Assembly (NCBI GenBank): GCA_003159795.1
Contig: PLPK01000017.1
Location: 1 to 47,185, forward strand
DNA length: 47,185 nt
Direction of reading: 5' to 3'
Source: Acidimicrobiaceae bacterium
Lineage (GTDB): Bacteria; Actinomycetota; Acidimicrobiia; Acidimicrobiales; Bog-793
Part shown: in pieces, positions 9,248 to 18,010 of the stretch
How positions within the stretch are numbered: the first letter of the stretch is position 1
How the letters are laid out: every line of letters begins with the position of its first letter
The notes under the pieces: model-generated
Seen by the model: only the letters and a program-made list of their open reading frames with translations
What the model was told of the DNA's origin: nothing
Databases searched by the model: none
Made by a program: the position numbers and the translations under genes

Positions 9248-10444
9248 GTGACCGTCACTCCGGGCGATTTTGGCGACCCGCTCGACGAGGAGCCCAGCTC
9301 GCCGCTGCTGCCCCCCGACGACCGCCTCTGGCGCCACCCGTCCGAGCTCGGCGCGTCCCATTCCGCACTGCCGCTCGACCCCGTCGCCGTCCGGCGGCGC
9401 TGGCTGCTCAGCCATCCCACGCGTCGCAGCGCGCTCACCGCCGGGGTCGTCGGGGCGCTGTTGGCGACGGGCGTCGTCGCCCTCGGCACGCACCTCGCCG
9501 ACTCGATGGAGGGCGCCGGCCGGGCGTCGCGCGACGCCGTTCTCGGTGTCAAGCCGCCGACCGCCATCACCAGGGCCCCGGCATCCGAGCTCAGCCCGGG
9601 GCTGGTCGCGAACATCGGCCGGGCCGCCGCGGCGATGGCCACCGTCCAGGTCACCCGCGGCACGAGGAGAACCAGTGTCCTGGGGCTCGTCGTGCGCCCC
9701 GACGGGATGATCCTCGTCCCGGCGGCAGGCGTGGCCGGCGCGACGGGTCTCGTCGTGACGCTCGCCAACGACGACGTCTACCTCGGCGACCTCGTCGGCG
9801 CCGACGCGCGCAGCGGACTGGCGGTCGTGCACATCAACGGTGCGACCGGGCTCGCGACGGCGTCCCTCTCGGCGGACCTGATGGGGAAGGGATCCTTCGC
9901 TCTCGTCGTGACGACGCCCGGCGGCAACGCCTTCTCGCTTGGCACCGTCCGTGACCTCTACGTCTCGCCACTCGTCGGCGGCCACCGGCTCGTCGGCGCG
10001 CTCGCCACCGACCTCCCCGCCAGTGACGGTCGCTCAGGGAGCCCGCTCCTTGGATCGACCGGTGTCGTCGAGGGCATCGTCACGGGCGCGACGAGGATGG
10101 GCGCGGTCGTCGCCCCGACCTGGCTCGCCGCCGCGGTCGCCGACGAGCTGATGGCCAACGGGCACGTGACCCACGGTTGGCTCGGACTCGAGGGCACGAC
10201 CACCACGGCCGGCCCGGCCGGCGTGCGCGTCGTGACCGCCCCCCCCAAGGGGGCCCTCGGGCGGGCGGGCGTCGTGCCCGGCGACGTCATCGTCTCGCTC
10301 GACCGCACGCCCGTGACCTCGCTTGACGAGCTGCAGGCCCGGCTCTACGTGCTCTCGCCGGGGACCCGCGTCTCGGTCGGCGTCGTCGACGGCCCCGTCC
10401 GCTCGGTCCGCTCCGTCGTCCTCGGCGCGACGCCGCACTCGTAA
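9248..10444 (+). CDS. HtrA/DegP-like membrane-anchored protein with PDZ domain (probable pseudoprotease)
   Basis: N-terminal TM, trypsin-like fold (SVLGLVVRPDGMILVP..., SGLAVVHI, DGRSGSPLLGSTGVVEGIV), C-terminal PDZ (GALGRAGVVPGDVIVSLDRTPVTSLDEL). Confidence 0.85.
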   Translation: MTVTPGDFGDPLDEEPSSPLLPPDDRLWRHPSELGASHSALPLDPVAVRRRWLLSHPTRRSALTAGVVGALLATGVVALGTHLADSMEGAGRASRDAVLGVKPPTAITRAPASELSPGLVANIGRAAAAMATVQVTRGTRRTSVLGLVVRPDGMILVPAAGVAGATGLVVTLANDDVYLGDLVGADARSGLAVVHINGATGLATASLSADLMGKGSFALVVTTPGGNAFSLGTVRDLYVSPLVGGHRLVGALATDLPASDGRSGSPLLGSTGVVEGIVTGATRMGAVVAPTWLAAAVADELMANGHVTHGWLGLEGTTTTAGPAGVRVVTAPPKGALGRAGVVPGDVIVSLDRTPVTSLDELQARLYVLSPGTRVSVGVVDGPVRSVRSVVLGATPHS

Positions 10445-10517
10445 CCGGGCCCCAAGCCGCCCGGTCGCCGCGGCCCCCGGCGACCCCTCGAGCCGGATGT
10501 CGGCCTAGATTCGTCGC

Positions 10518-11723
10518 GTGGACTCAGGATCCTCGGGCGATTTCGGCGGCTTCCTCCCAGGGCTGCTCGGTGACCTCCTCCGTCTCATGCACACCGACGA
10601 GCCGCTGCAGTGGGATCTCGCCGTGCAGCTCGCCCTCAATGTCGCCTCCGACGGCCAACCCGAGCCGAACGTCGACCCCATCCAACGGATCCGGATCGAG
10701 GAGCTTGCCCGCATCGCCGAACTCCAGGTCGGCGACGTCACCGGCATGCCGACGACGCTGAGCGGCCGTCCCGTCTCCGTCGTCGCCGCCGGCCCCGCCG
10801 AGTGGGCGCGGCGCAGCCTCGAGTCCTGGCGGCCGCTCATCGAGGAGTACGCCGCGGCGATCCGCCCCCCGGCCGGCGGTGAAACGCCCGGCGAGGCCGA
10901 CGGCGAAGAGGCCGGTCTCGGAGCTCTGATGGAGAAATGGGCCGCCGCGATGGCGCCGGCGATGATCGCCCTCCAGGTCGGCTCCATCATCGGCCACCTC
11001 GCCCGCCGCACGCTCGGCCAGTACGAGCTGCCCCTGCCGCGGGTCGCGAGCGACGAGATCGTCGTCGTCGCGTCGAACGTCGCCGCCTTCGCCTCGGACT
11101 GGAGCCTCGAGCTCGACGACGTGACGATGTGGCTTGCGGCCCACGATCTCGCGGCGCACGCCGTGCTCTCCCGACCCCATGTGCGCCAACGACTCCAGGC
11201 GCTCCTCGTCGCGCACGCGGCGAGCTTTCGGCCCGACCTGTCGGCCCTCGAACAGCGCTTCGGCGAGGCGGGACTCGGCGACCTCGGGGACCTCGGGGAC
11301 CTCGGGCGCCTGCTCGGAGACCCGGCGGCGCTCGCCGAACCGGCGGACACGCCCGAGCTGCGCCGGGTCCGCGGCGAGCTGGCGGCCCTCACGTCGGCCT
11401 TCGCTGGCTACGTCGAGTGGGTGACGGACTGCGTCGCCGCCCGCTCGATCGGCGAACGCCGGCCGGTGGCCGAGGCGCTGCGACGCCGCCGGGTCGAGCG
11501 CTCGGACGACGAACGGGCGGCCGAGATGCTCTTCGGGCTCCGCCTCGACCAGGAGGCGCTCGACCGGGGCGAGGCGTTCGTGCGGGGGGTCGTCGAACGC
11601 GGCGGCGACGCCGAGCTGGGCAAGCTCTGGACCAGCGAGGCGAACCTGCCGACGCCGGCCGAGGTCGACGCCCCCGGTCTGTGGATCGCGCGGGTCAACC
11701 TGCCCGCGGACGCCGCCGACTGA
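10518..11723 (+). CDS. DUF2342-like (zinc-dependent metalloprotease-like / F420-biosynthesis-associated) protein
   Basis: GTG start; overall family-like architecture with MWLAAHDLAAHAVL at the position expected for an HExxH-type motif. Confidence 0.65.
   Translation: MDSGSSGDFGGFLPGLLGDLLRLMHTDEPLQWDLAVQLALNVASDGQPEPNVDPIQRIRIEELARIAELQVGDVTGMPTTLSGRPVSVVAAGPAEWARRSLESWRPLIEEYAAAIRPPAGGETPGEADGEEAGLGALMEKWAAAMAPAMIALQVGSIIGHLARRTLGQYELPLPRVASDEIVVVASNVAAFASDWSLELDDVTMWLAAHDLAAHAVLSRPHVRQRLQALLVAHAASFRPDLSALEQRFGEAGLGDLGDLGDLGRLLGDPAALAEPADTPELRRVRGELAALTSAFAGYVEWVTDCVAARSIGERRPVAEALRRRRVERSDDERAAEMLFGLRLDQEALDRGEAFVRGVVERGGDAELGKLWTSEANLPTPAEVDAPGLWIARVNLPADAAD
11280..11306 (+). repeat. Tandem repeat, 3 x 9 bp (GACCTCGGG), in frame
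   Basis: Three exact copies read from the sequence; encode GDLGDLGDLG. Confidence 0.9.
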
Positions 11724-11738
11724 GCCCGGCGGGCGCCC

Positions 11739-12035
11739 TCAGGACTTGCTCAGCGCGGGCTCCTCGGGGATGCCGAGGTCCCACTCCAGAAGCAGGTTCT
11801 CCCGCTCGGCGTCGCGCACGACGCGCTCGCGGTTGCGCCGGAACTGCGGGTCGTGCGGGGGGAGCAGCACCAGACGGGCGAGCGCGCGCTCGCGGAACGC
11901 CTCGATCACCGGCCGCTCGCCGAACTCCGACTCGATCTCCCAGTGGGGTGCCACCGGGCCGAGGTAGACGACGCGCACGTGCCCGCGGGGGGGCTCCGGC
12001 GGCGTCTCAGCTGGCCCGCTCAACGGCGTCGTCAT
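11739..12035 (-). CDS. Conserved-looking small protein of unknown function
   Basis: ORF 11739..12116 with likely start MTTPLSGPAETPPEPP at 12035. Convergent with the upstream gene. Confidence 0.65.
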   Translation of the reverse strand: MTTPLSGPAETPPEPPRGHVRVVYLGPVAPHWEIESEFGERPVIEAFRERALARLVLLPPHDPQFRRNRERVVRDAERENLLLEWDLGIPEEPALSKS

Positions 12036-12272
12036 CGGCACTCCTCCGGTTGGTGACCCGAGTCTATCGACGGCCCGGCCCCCGCCCCGGACGGCGCCGG
12101 GCGCGCGAGATGACACGAGATCAACGAACCTGTGAAGACTCTAAGAATTCCCCGTAACGCGACTGATTTCGCCCGGGCCGGGTGTAGCGTCCACGCGCAA
12201 GCCCACGTGGGCGGGAGAATTGGGGCCGTGGATGCCCCGGGGGCCGCCCGGCAGGGCGGAGGGTGGTGGCGG

Positions 12273-12518
12273 ATGGAATTCGAGTGGATGACGAGGGGCA
12301 AGTGCCGGATGCTCCCGCCCGCAACCTTCTTCCCGAGCGACGGCGTCGGGGTCGACGTGGCCCGGCGGATCTGTGCTGACTGCCCCGTGAAATCGCCCTG
12401 TCTTGAGTACGCGATGGCGAACCACATCGACCACGGTGTCTGGGGCGGCACCTCCGAGCGCGAACGGCGGCGCCTCGCCCGCGGTCGGCGGCATCTCACC
12501 GTCGTCCAGTCGCACTAG
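12273..12518 (+). CDS. WhiB family transcriptional regulator
   Basis: Four-Cys WhiB pattern: C...CADCPVKSPC, then GVWGGTSERERR. Confidence 0.92.
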   Translation: MEFEWMTRGKCRMLPPATFFPSDGVGVDVARRICADCPVKSPCLEYAMANHIDHGVWGGTSERERRRLARGRRHLTVVQSH

Positions 12519-12550
12519 CGGGCACCCTCGCCGGGGGCGGGCCCGCGGAC

Positions 12551-13378
12551 TTGCTCGAGTGCGTCGTCAACCTCAGCGAGGGCCGTGACCGCACCTGGCT
12601 CGATGCCTGCGCGGCCAATCTGGGCCCGGCCCTTCTCGACCTGCACGCCGACCCGTGGCACCACCGGTCGGTCTTCACGCTCGCCGGCCCGGCGGTCGAG
12701 GCGATCACCCGCCGTCTCGCAACCGCGGCCATCGCCCACCTCGACCTCACCCACCACGAAGGGGTCCACCCCCGCGGCGGCGTCGTCGACGTCGTGCCGT
12801 TCGTGCCCCTCGGCGCCGAAGGGTTGCGGCCCGACGGGGATCTCAGCGCCGCGCTCGCAGCCCGCGACCGCTTCGCCCGCTGGGCGGGGGACGGGCTCGG
12901 GATCCCCTGCTTTTGCTACGGCCCGGAGCGCGCGCTGCCCGATATCCGCCGGCACGCCTTCCGGGATCTGCGACCGGATACCGGACCGGACCGCCCCCAC
13001 CCGACGGCCGGGGCGATCTGCGTCGGGGCCCGCCCGGCCCTCGTCGCCTACAACCTGTGGCTCGCCGATCCCGATCTCGCCCAGGCGAGACGGATCGCCG
13101 CGGCACTGCGCTCGGCCGAGGTGCGCGCGCTCGGCCTCACCGTCGGTGGCGAGGTCCAGGTCTCCTGCAACCTCGTGGCACCCTGGCGCGTCGGTCCCGC
13201 CGAGGTCTTCGACCAGGTCGAAAACAGCGCGCGCATCGCCAGGGTGGAACTCGTCGGGCTCGTCCCGGAAAAGGTCCTGGCCGCGATTCCCCGCCAGCGT
13301 TGGGGGTCGCTCGGACTCGGCGAGCGCTCGACCATCGAGGCGCGCCTCGCCGGGGCAGGTATTGGATTTTCCAACTAG
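12551..13378 (+). CDS. Glutamate formimidoyltransferase (FTCD N-domain family)
   Basis: LECVVNLSEGRD N-terminus; DLTHHEGVHPRGGVVDVVPFVPL; LVAYNLWLADPDLAQARRIA. TTG start. Confidence 0.85.
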   Translation: MLECVVNLSEGRDRTWLDACAANLGPALLDLHADPWHHRSVFTLAGPAVEAITRRLATAAIAHLDLTHHEGVHPRGGVVDVVPFVPLGAEGLRPDGDLSAALAARDRFARWAGDGLGIPCFCYGPERALPDIRRHAFRDLRPDTGPDRPHPTAGAICVGARPALVAYNLWLADPDLAQARRIAAALRSAEVRALGLTVGGEVQVSCNLVAPWRVGPAEVFDQVENSARIARVELVGLVPEKVLAAIPRQRWGSLGLGERSTIEARLAGAGIGFSN

Positions 13379-13674
13379 GACGCGGCAACCTCGCGGTTCT
13401 CGAGCAAGCGCGCCCGGCGCACACGACGGCGTTCCCGTTCGCTCATCCCGCCCCAGATGCCGAACTTCTCAGAGTTCGCGATCGCGAACTCAAGACACTC
13501 GATGCGCACCACGCAACCGCGACAGACTTCCTTCGCCTCCCGGGTCGACGAACCCCGCTCGGGGAAGAAGAGCTCCGGGTCGACCCCCATGCAGTTCGCC
13601 CGCGCCTGCCACGCGCGGGCACTTTCAGCTATGAGCGCTTGGATGTCCACCGACACCCCCTTGGCGTCCGCCAC
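13375..13674 (-). CDS. WhiB family transcriptional regulator
   Basis: C...CRGCVVRIEC plus FGIWGGMSERERRRVRR. Confidence 0.93.
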   Translation of the reverse strand: MADAKGVSVDIQALIAESARAWQARANCMGVDPELFFPERGSSTREAKEVCRGCVVRIECLEFAIANSEKFGIWGGMSERERRRVRRARLLENREVAAS

Positions 13675-13690
13675 TCAGTGCGAGTCGCAG

Positions 13691-13706
13691 CCGTGAAATT
13701 ACACGG
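13691..13706. promoter_or_regulatory. Near-perfect palindrome upstream of whiB (CCGTGAAATTACACGG)
   Basis: 7 of 8 base pairs symmetric; lies 17-32 bp upstream of the whiB start at 13674. Confidence 0.45.
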
Positions 13707-13921
13707 TTGTATTATGATGACGCCCAGCTCAGCGAGATGCAAGGCCTAATCCTGAGTCTGTTGCCACCGGCTTCCCGGCCCCCTTGGTCCCTTTTTCACA
13801 CCCACGCGCCGGCGAGCGCGTGGAAGGATGAGCGGGTTGTCTTGGCGCTCGCGCCGTCGCCATCGGCGCGCGGCGACGAGGCGTTGGCGAGGCTCGGCAT
13901 GACGCAAGGCGAGAAGCGAAA

Positions 13922-14779
13922 GTGACCGCCGTCGGGCAGACGACGCGAGCGCCCGAGCCGGTCCCCCTGCGGATCGGCGGCGTGCGCGCCGGCCCGGGGC
14001 GCACGGTCGTGCTGCGCCGCGACCGCTGGTGGATGCAGCCCGCGGCGACGGCAGCCGGCCTGCTCGCCTTCGTCGCCTATTCCACCTGGGCGGCCTTTCG
14101 CAACGGCAACTACTACGCCGGCGGCGTCGGGCGCGACTACCTCTCGCCCTTCTACTCGCCGTGTCTCACGCACAACTGCCACGGCTACGTCTGGGGGCCG
14201 ATCACCGGCTCTTGGTGGGAGGTCTCCCCCGCCCTCCTCATCCTCATCTTCCCATTGGGGTTCCGGCTCACCTGCTACTACTACCGCAAGGCCTACTACC
14301 GCTCGTTCTGGCTCGCGCCCCCCACCTGCGGCATCGCCGACGCCGGGTCGACGAACCCCGGTGGGCCGCGGGCCCGCTACACCGGCGAGACGCGCTTCCC
14401 ACTCGTTCTGCAGAACCTCCACCGCTACTTCTTCTACGTCGCTGTCTTGTTCGCCGGGATCCTCACCTGGGACGCCATCGCCGCCTTCCGCTTCGCCGAC
14501 GGGGTGGGCGTCGCCGTCGGCACGCTCGTGCTCACCGTGAACGCCGTGCTGATCTGGGCCTACACCCTCGGCTGCCACGCCTGCCGCCACCTGTGCGGCG
14601 GCAACCAGCGAGCGCTCTCGCAGGCACCGGTCAGGCGCTGGTTCTGGCGGAACGTGTCGGGGAGGTTGAACCCGCACCACCAGCTGTTCGCCTGGCTGTC
14701 GCTCTTCTGGATCGGCTTCACCGACTTTTACATCTGGCTCGTCGCGACCGGCACGGTCCACGACCCGAGGATCTTCTGA
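13922..14779 (+). CDS. Succinate dehydrogenase membrane-anchor subunit (long form)
   Basis: Multi-TM, His-rich helices, immediately upstream of and ATGA-overlapping SdhA. Confidence 0.8.
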   Translation: MTAVGQTTRAPEPVPLRIGGVRAGPGRTVVLRRDRWWMQPAATAAGLLAFVAYSTWAAFRNGNYYAGGVGRDYLSPFYSPCLTHNCHGYVWGPITGSWWEVSPALLILIFPLGFRLTCYYYRKAYYRSFWLAPPTCGIADAGSTNPGGPRARYTGETRFPLVLQNLHRYFFYVAVLFAGILTWDAIAAFRFADGVGVAVGTLVLTVNAVLIWAYTLGCHACRHLCGGNQRALSQAPVRRWFWRNVSGRLNPHHQLFAWLSLFWIGFTDFYIWLVATGTVHDPRIF

Positions 14780-16578
14780 TGAGCGACTACGAGACCCACA
14801 CCTTCGACGTGCTCGTGATCGGGGCCGGAGGGGCGGGGCTGCGCGCCGCCGTCGAGACTGAGGCAGCCGGCGCCACCACCGCCGTCGTCTGCAAGTCGCT
14901 GCTCGGCAAGGCGCACACCGTGATGGCCGAGGGCGGCATCGCCGCGGCGCTCGGCAGCGTCTGGCCCGAGGACAGCTGGCAGGTGCACTTCCGCGACACG
15001 ATGCGCGGCGGCAAGATGCTCAACAACTGGCGCATGGCCCAGCTCCACGCGCAGGAGTCGCCCGACCGCGTCCTCGAGCTCGAGAGCTGGGGGGCGCTCT
15101 TCGACCGCACGCCCGACGGGCGGATCCTGCAACGCGACTTCGGGGGACACCGCTACGCCCGTCTCGCCCACGTCGGCGACCACACCGGCCTCGAGATGAT
15201 CCGGACGCTCCAGGACCGCGCCGTCGCCGCCGGCATCGAGGTCTTCATGGAGTGCAAGATCATCCGGCTGCTGACCGACCCCTCCGGCGCGGTCTGCGGG
15301 GCGCTCGGGCTATGGCGGGAATCCGGCCAGTTCGTCGTGTTCCACGCCAAGGCGGTGATCCTCGCCTCGGGCGGCATCGGCAAGACGTGGAAGTTCACCA
15401 CGAACTCCTGGGAAGGCACGGGTGACGGGCACGCCCTCGCACTGTGGGCCGGTGCCGAGCTCGTCGACATGGAATGCATCCAGTTCCACCCCACCGGGAT
15501 GATCTGGCCGGCCTCGGCCCGCGGACTCCTCGTCACCGAGGCCGTGCGCGGCGACGGCGGGATCCTGAAGAACCGCGACGGCGAGCGCTTCATGTTCTCC
15601 TACATCCCCGAGTACTACGCCGACGAGACCGCCGACACGATCGAGGAGGCCGACAAGTGGTACGACGACAAGACATTCCGGCGGCCCCCGGAGCTCCTGC
15701 CGCGTGACGAGGTCGCCCGGGCGGTCAACGCCGAGGTGAAGGCGGGCCGCGGCTCGCCCCACGGCGGCGTCTACCTCGACATCGCCTCGCGCCGCTCGCC
15801 CGAGTACATCCGCCGGCGACTGCCGTCGATGTACCAGCAGTTCAAAGAGCTCGCCGACGTCGACATCACGACCCAGATGATGGAGATCGGCCCGACATGC
15901 CACTACGCGATGGGCGGCGTGCGCGTCGAGGCCGACACCGAGGCCTCGACGGTCCCCGGACTCTTCGCCGCAGGCGAGGTGGCGGGTGGCATGCACGGCG
16001 CCAACCGCCTCGGCGGCAACTCGCTCTCGGACCTTCTGGTGTTCGGCCGGCGAGCCGGCATCGGCGCCGTCGAGTACGCACGGGGCCTTCAGCACCCTCC
16101 CGTGCCCGATCCGGGCGAGGTGGAGGCAGCCGCGGCCGCGGCGCTGGGATTCTTCGACCACGGCGGGCCAGAGAACCCCTACGCGGTCCACCAGGACCTG
16201 CAGGAGGCGATGCAGTCGCTCGTCGGCATCATCCGCACCGAGGCCGACCTCGTACGCGCCGTCGAGCTCCTCGACGAGCTGGACGGGCGGGCGCGGGCGG
16301 TCGCCGTCGAGGGCCCCCGGCAGTTCAACCCGGCCTGGCACCTCGCCCTCGACCTGCAGTCGATGCTCGCCGTCGCCCGCGCGACGACGCTGGCGGCGAT
16401 CGCCCGGCGCGAGAGCCGCGGCGGCCACACCCGCGACGACTACCCGGACCCGGATCCTGAGCACTTCGGGAAGCTGAACATGGTCGTGCGCCTCGACAAG
16501 GGCACGGTCACGGTGACGGAGCGGCCGATCCCGCCGATGCCCGACGAGCTCGCCGCCCTCCTCGCGGCCGAACGCTGA
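14779..16578 (+). CDS. sdhA: Succinate dehydrogenase / fumarate reductase flavoprotein subunit
   Basis: FDVLVIGAGGAGLRAAVE FAD motif; GGIAAALG; CHYAMGGVRV; GEVAGGMHGANRLGGNSLSDLLVFG. Start trimmed from ORF 14029..16578. Confidence 0.95.
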   Translation: MSDYETHTFDVLVIGAGGAGLRAAVETEAAGATTAVVCKSLLGKAHTVMAEGGIAAALGSVWPEDSWQVHFRDTMRGGKMLNNWRMAQLHAQESPDRVLELESWGALFDRTPDGRILQRDFGGHRYARLAHVGDHTGLEMIRTLQDRAVAAGIEVFMECKIIRLLTDPSGAVCGALGLWRESGQFVVFHAKAVILASGGIGKTWKFTTNSWEGTGDGHALALWAGAELVDMECIQFHPTGMIWPASARGLLVTEAVRGDGGILKNRDGERFMFSYIPEYYADETADTIEEADKWYDDKTFRRPPELLPRDEVARAVNAEVKAGRGSPHGGVYLDIASRRSPEYIRRRLPSMYQQFKELADVDITTQMMEIGPTCHYAMGGVRVEADTEASTVPGLFAAGEVAGGMHGANRLGGNSLSDLLVFGRRAGIGAVEYARGLQHPPVPDPGEVEAAAAAALGFFDHGGPENPYAVHQDLQEAMQSLVGIIRTEADLVRAVELLDELDGRARAVAVEGPRQFNPAWHLALDLQSMLAVARATTLAAIARRESRGGHTRDDYPDPDPEHFGKLNMVVRLDKGTVTVTERPIPPMPDELAALLAAER

Positions 16579-17462
16579 TGACGCCGCACGCCGATACCCC
16601 CACCACCGGGGGGACCGGCGCGCCCCCGACCGTCACGCTCGCCATCTGGCGGGGCGACGCCGGGGGCGGGGCGTTCCGCGACTACACGGTGAGGGCGATC
16701 GAGGGCGAGGTCGTCCTCGACGTCGTCCACCGCATCCAGGCCGAGCTCGCCGGGGACCTCGCGGTGCGCTGGAACTGCAAGGCCGGCAAGTGCGGCTCGT
16801 GTTCGGCTGAGGTGAACGGCAAGCCGCGCCTCATGTGCATGACGCGGATGAGTACGCTCGACACCACCGCGCCGATCACCATCTCGCCGATGCGCGCCTT
16901 CCCTGTCATGCGGGACCTCGTGACGGACGTCTCCTACAACTTCGCCGTCGCGCGCCGGATCCCGCCGTTCGCGCCCGGGCCCCCCACAGGCGACGGCACC
17001 TACCGGATGGCGCAGTTCGACGTCGACCGGGCCCAGGAGTTCCACAAGTGCATCGAATGCTTCCTGTGTCAGAACGTCTGCCACGTCATCCGCGACCACG
17101 AGGAGAACAAGCCCCGCTACGCGGGACCCCGTTTCTTCGTCCGGGTGGCCTCCCTCGAGATGCACCCGCTCGACACGCTCGACCGTCGGCAACTCCTCCG
17201 GACCGAGCTCGGGTTGGGGCTGTGCAACATCACGAAGTGCTGCACCGAGGTCTGCCCCGAGCACATCCACATCACAGACAACGCGATCATCCCGCTGAAA
17301 GAGCGCGTCGTCGACGCCGCCTACGACCCCGTCGCCTGGCTCGGGCGGAAGATCCTGCGGCGGGCGCGCCCGACGCCCGCCGCCGAAGCCGCGGCGTCGT
17401 CGCCCGCCCAACAGCACAACGAGGTGATCGTCACCGACCCGCCAGCCGTGTCGGGAGACTGA
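16578..17462 (+). CDS. sdhB: Succinate dehydrogenase / fumarate reductase iron-sulfur subunit
   Basis: WNCKAGKCGSCSAEVNGKPRLMC (2Fe-2S); CIECFLCQNVCH and CNITKCCTEVCPE clusters. Confidence 0.95.
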   Translation: MTPHADTPTTGGTGAPPTVTLAIWRGDAGGGAFRDYTVRAIEGEVVLDVVHRIQAELAGDLAVRWNCKAGKCGSCSAEVNGKPRLMCMTRMSTLDTTAPITISPMRAFPVMRDLVTDVSYNFAVARRIPPFAPGPPTGDGTYRMAQFDVDRAQEFHKCIECFLCQNVCHVIRDHEENKPRYAGPRFFVRVASLEMHPLDTLDRRQLLRTELGLGLCNITKCCTEVCPEHIHITDNAIIPLKERVVDAAYDPVAWLGRKILRRARPTPAAEAAASSPAQQHNEVIVTDPPAVSGD

Positions 17463-17467
17463 CCGGC

Positions 17468-17845
17468 GTGCTCGAGTTCCTCTCGGCGGAATGGTTCGCC
17501 CGCTTCGCGGCCGAGCTCGCCCGGGTCAAGCCGGTCGCGGGCGCGCCGCCGCTCGCCCTCGGCCAGGTCGTGACGGGCGCGCCGCAGGGTGACGTCGCCT
17601 ACACGGTCCTCGTCGACGACGAGCGGGCCGAGCTCGTCCTCGGCTCGACCGACCGGGCCGCCGTCACGCTCGTCGAGGACTGGACGACCGCCCGGGCGAT
17701 CGCCGCCGGAAGCCCGGTCTCCGAGTTGCTCGCCGCCGGCCGGATCACCCTGCTCGGGGATGCCAACGCGCTCCTCGCCGGCCAGGCCCAGTTCGAGGTG
17801 CTCAACGCCGCGCTGGACGCACTCCAGGCGGAGACGAGGACTTGA
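17468..17845 (+). CDS. Small SCP2-like (sterol carrier) domain protein
   Basis: GTG start 6 bp after the sdhB stop; LVDDERAELVLGSTDRAAVTLVEDWTTARAIAAGS...GRITLLGDANALLAGQAQF pattern. Confidence 0.6.
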   Translation: MLEFLSAEWFARFAAELARVKPVAGAPPLALGQVVTGAPQGDVAYTVLVDDERAELVLGSTDRAAVTLVEDWTTARAIAAGSPVSELLAAGRITLLGDANALLAGQAQFEVLNAALDALQAETRT

Positions 17846-18010
17846 CGGCAAGGCAAGAGTCATGATCGTCGCCAAGGGCCTCTCGCAGTCGAAGAGGGCG
17901 GGGGCCGATGCTCGCCGGGAGGCGTGGTTCGCCGCCGAGTCCCACATCACCGCCTCGCCCTGATTCAAGGCGCCCGCTGGAGAAATCCTGACGGGCTGCG
18001 CCGGGGCGAA

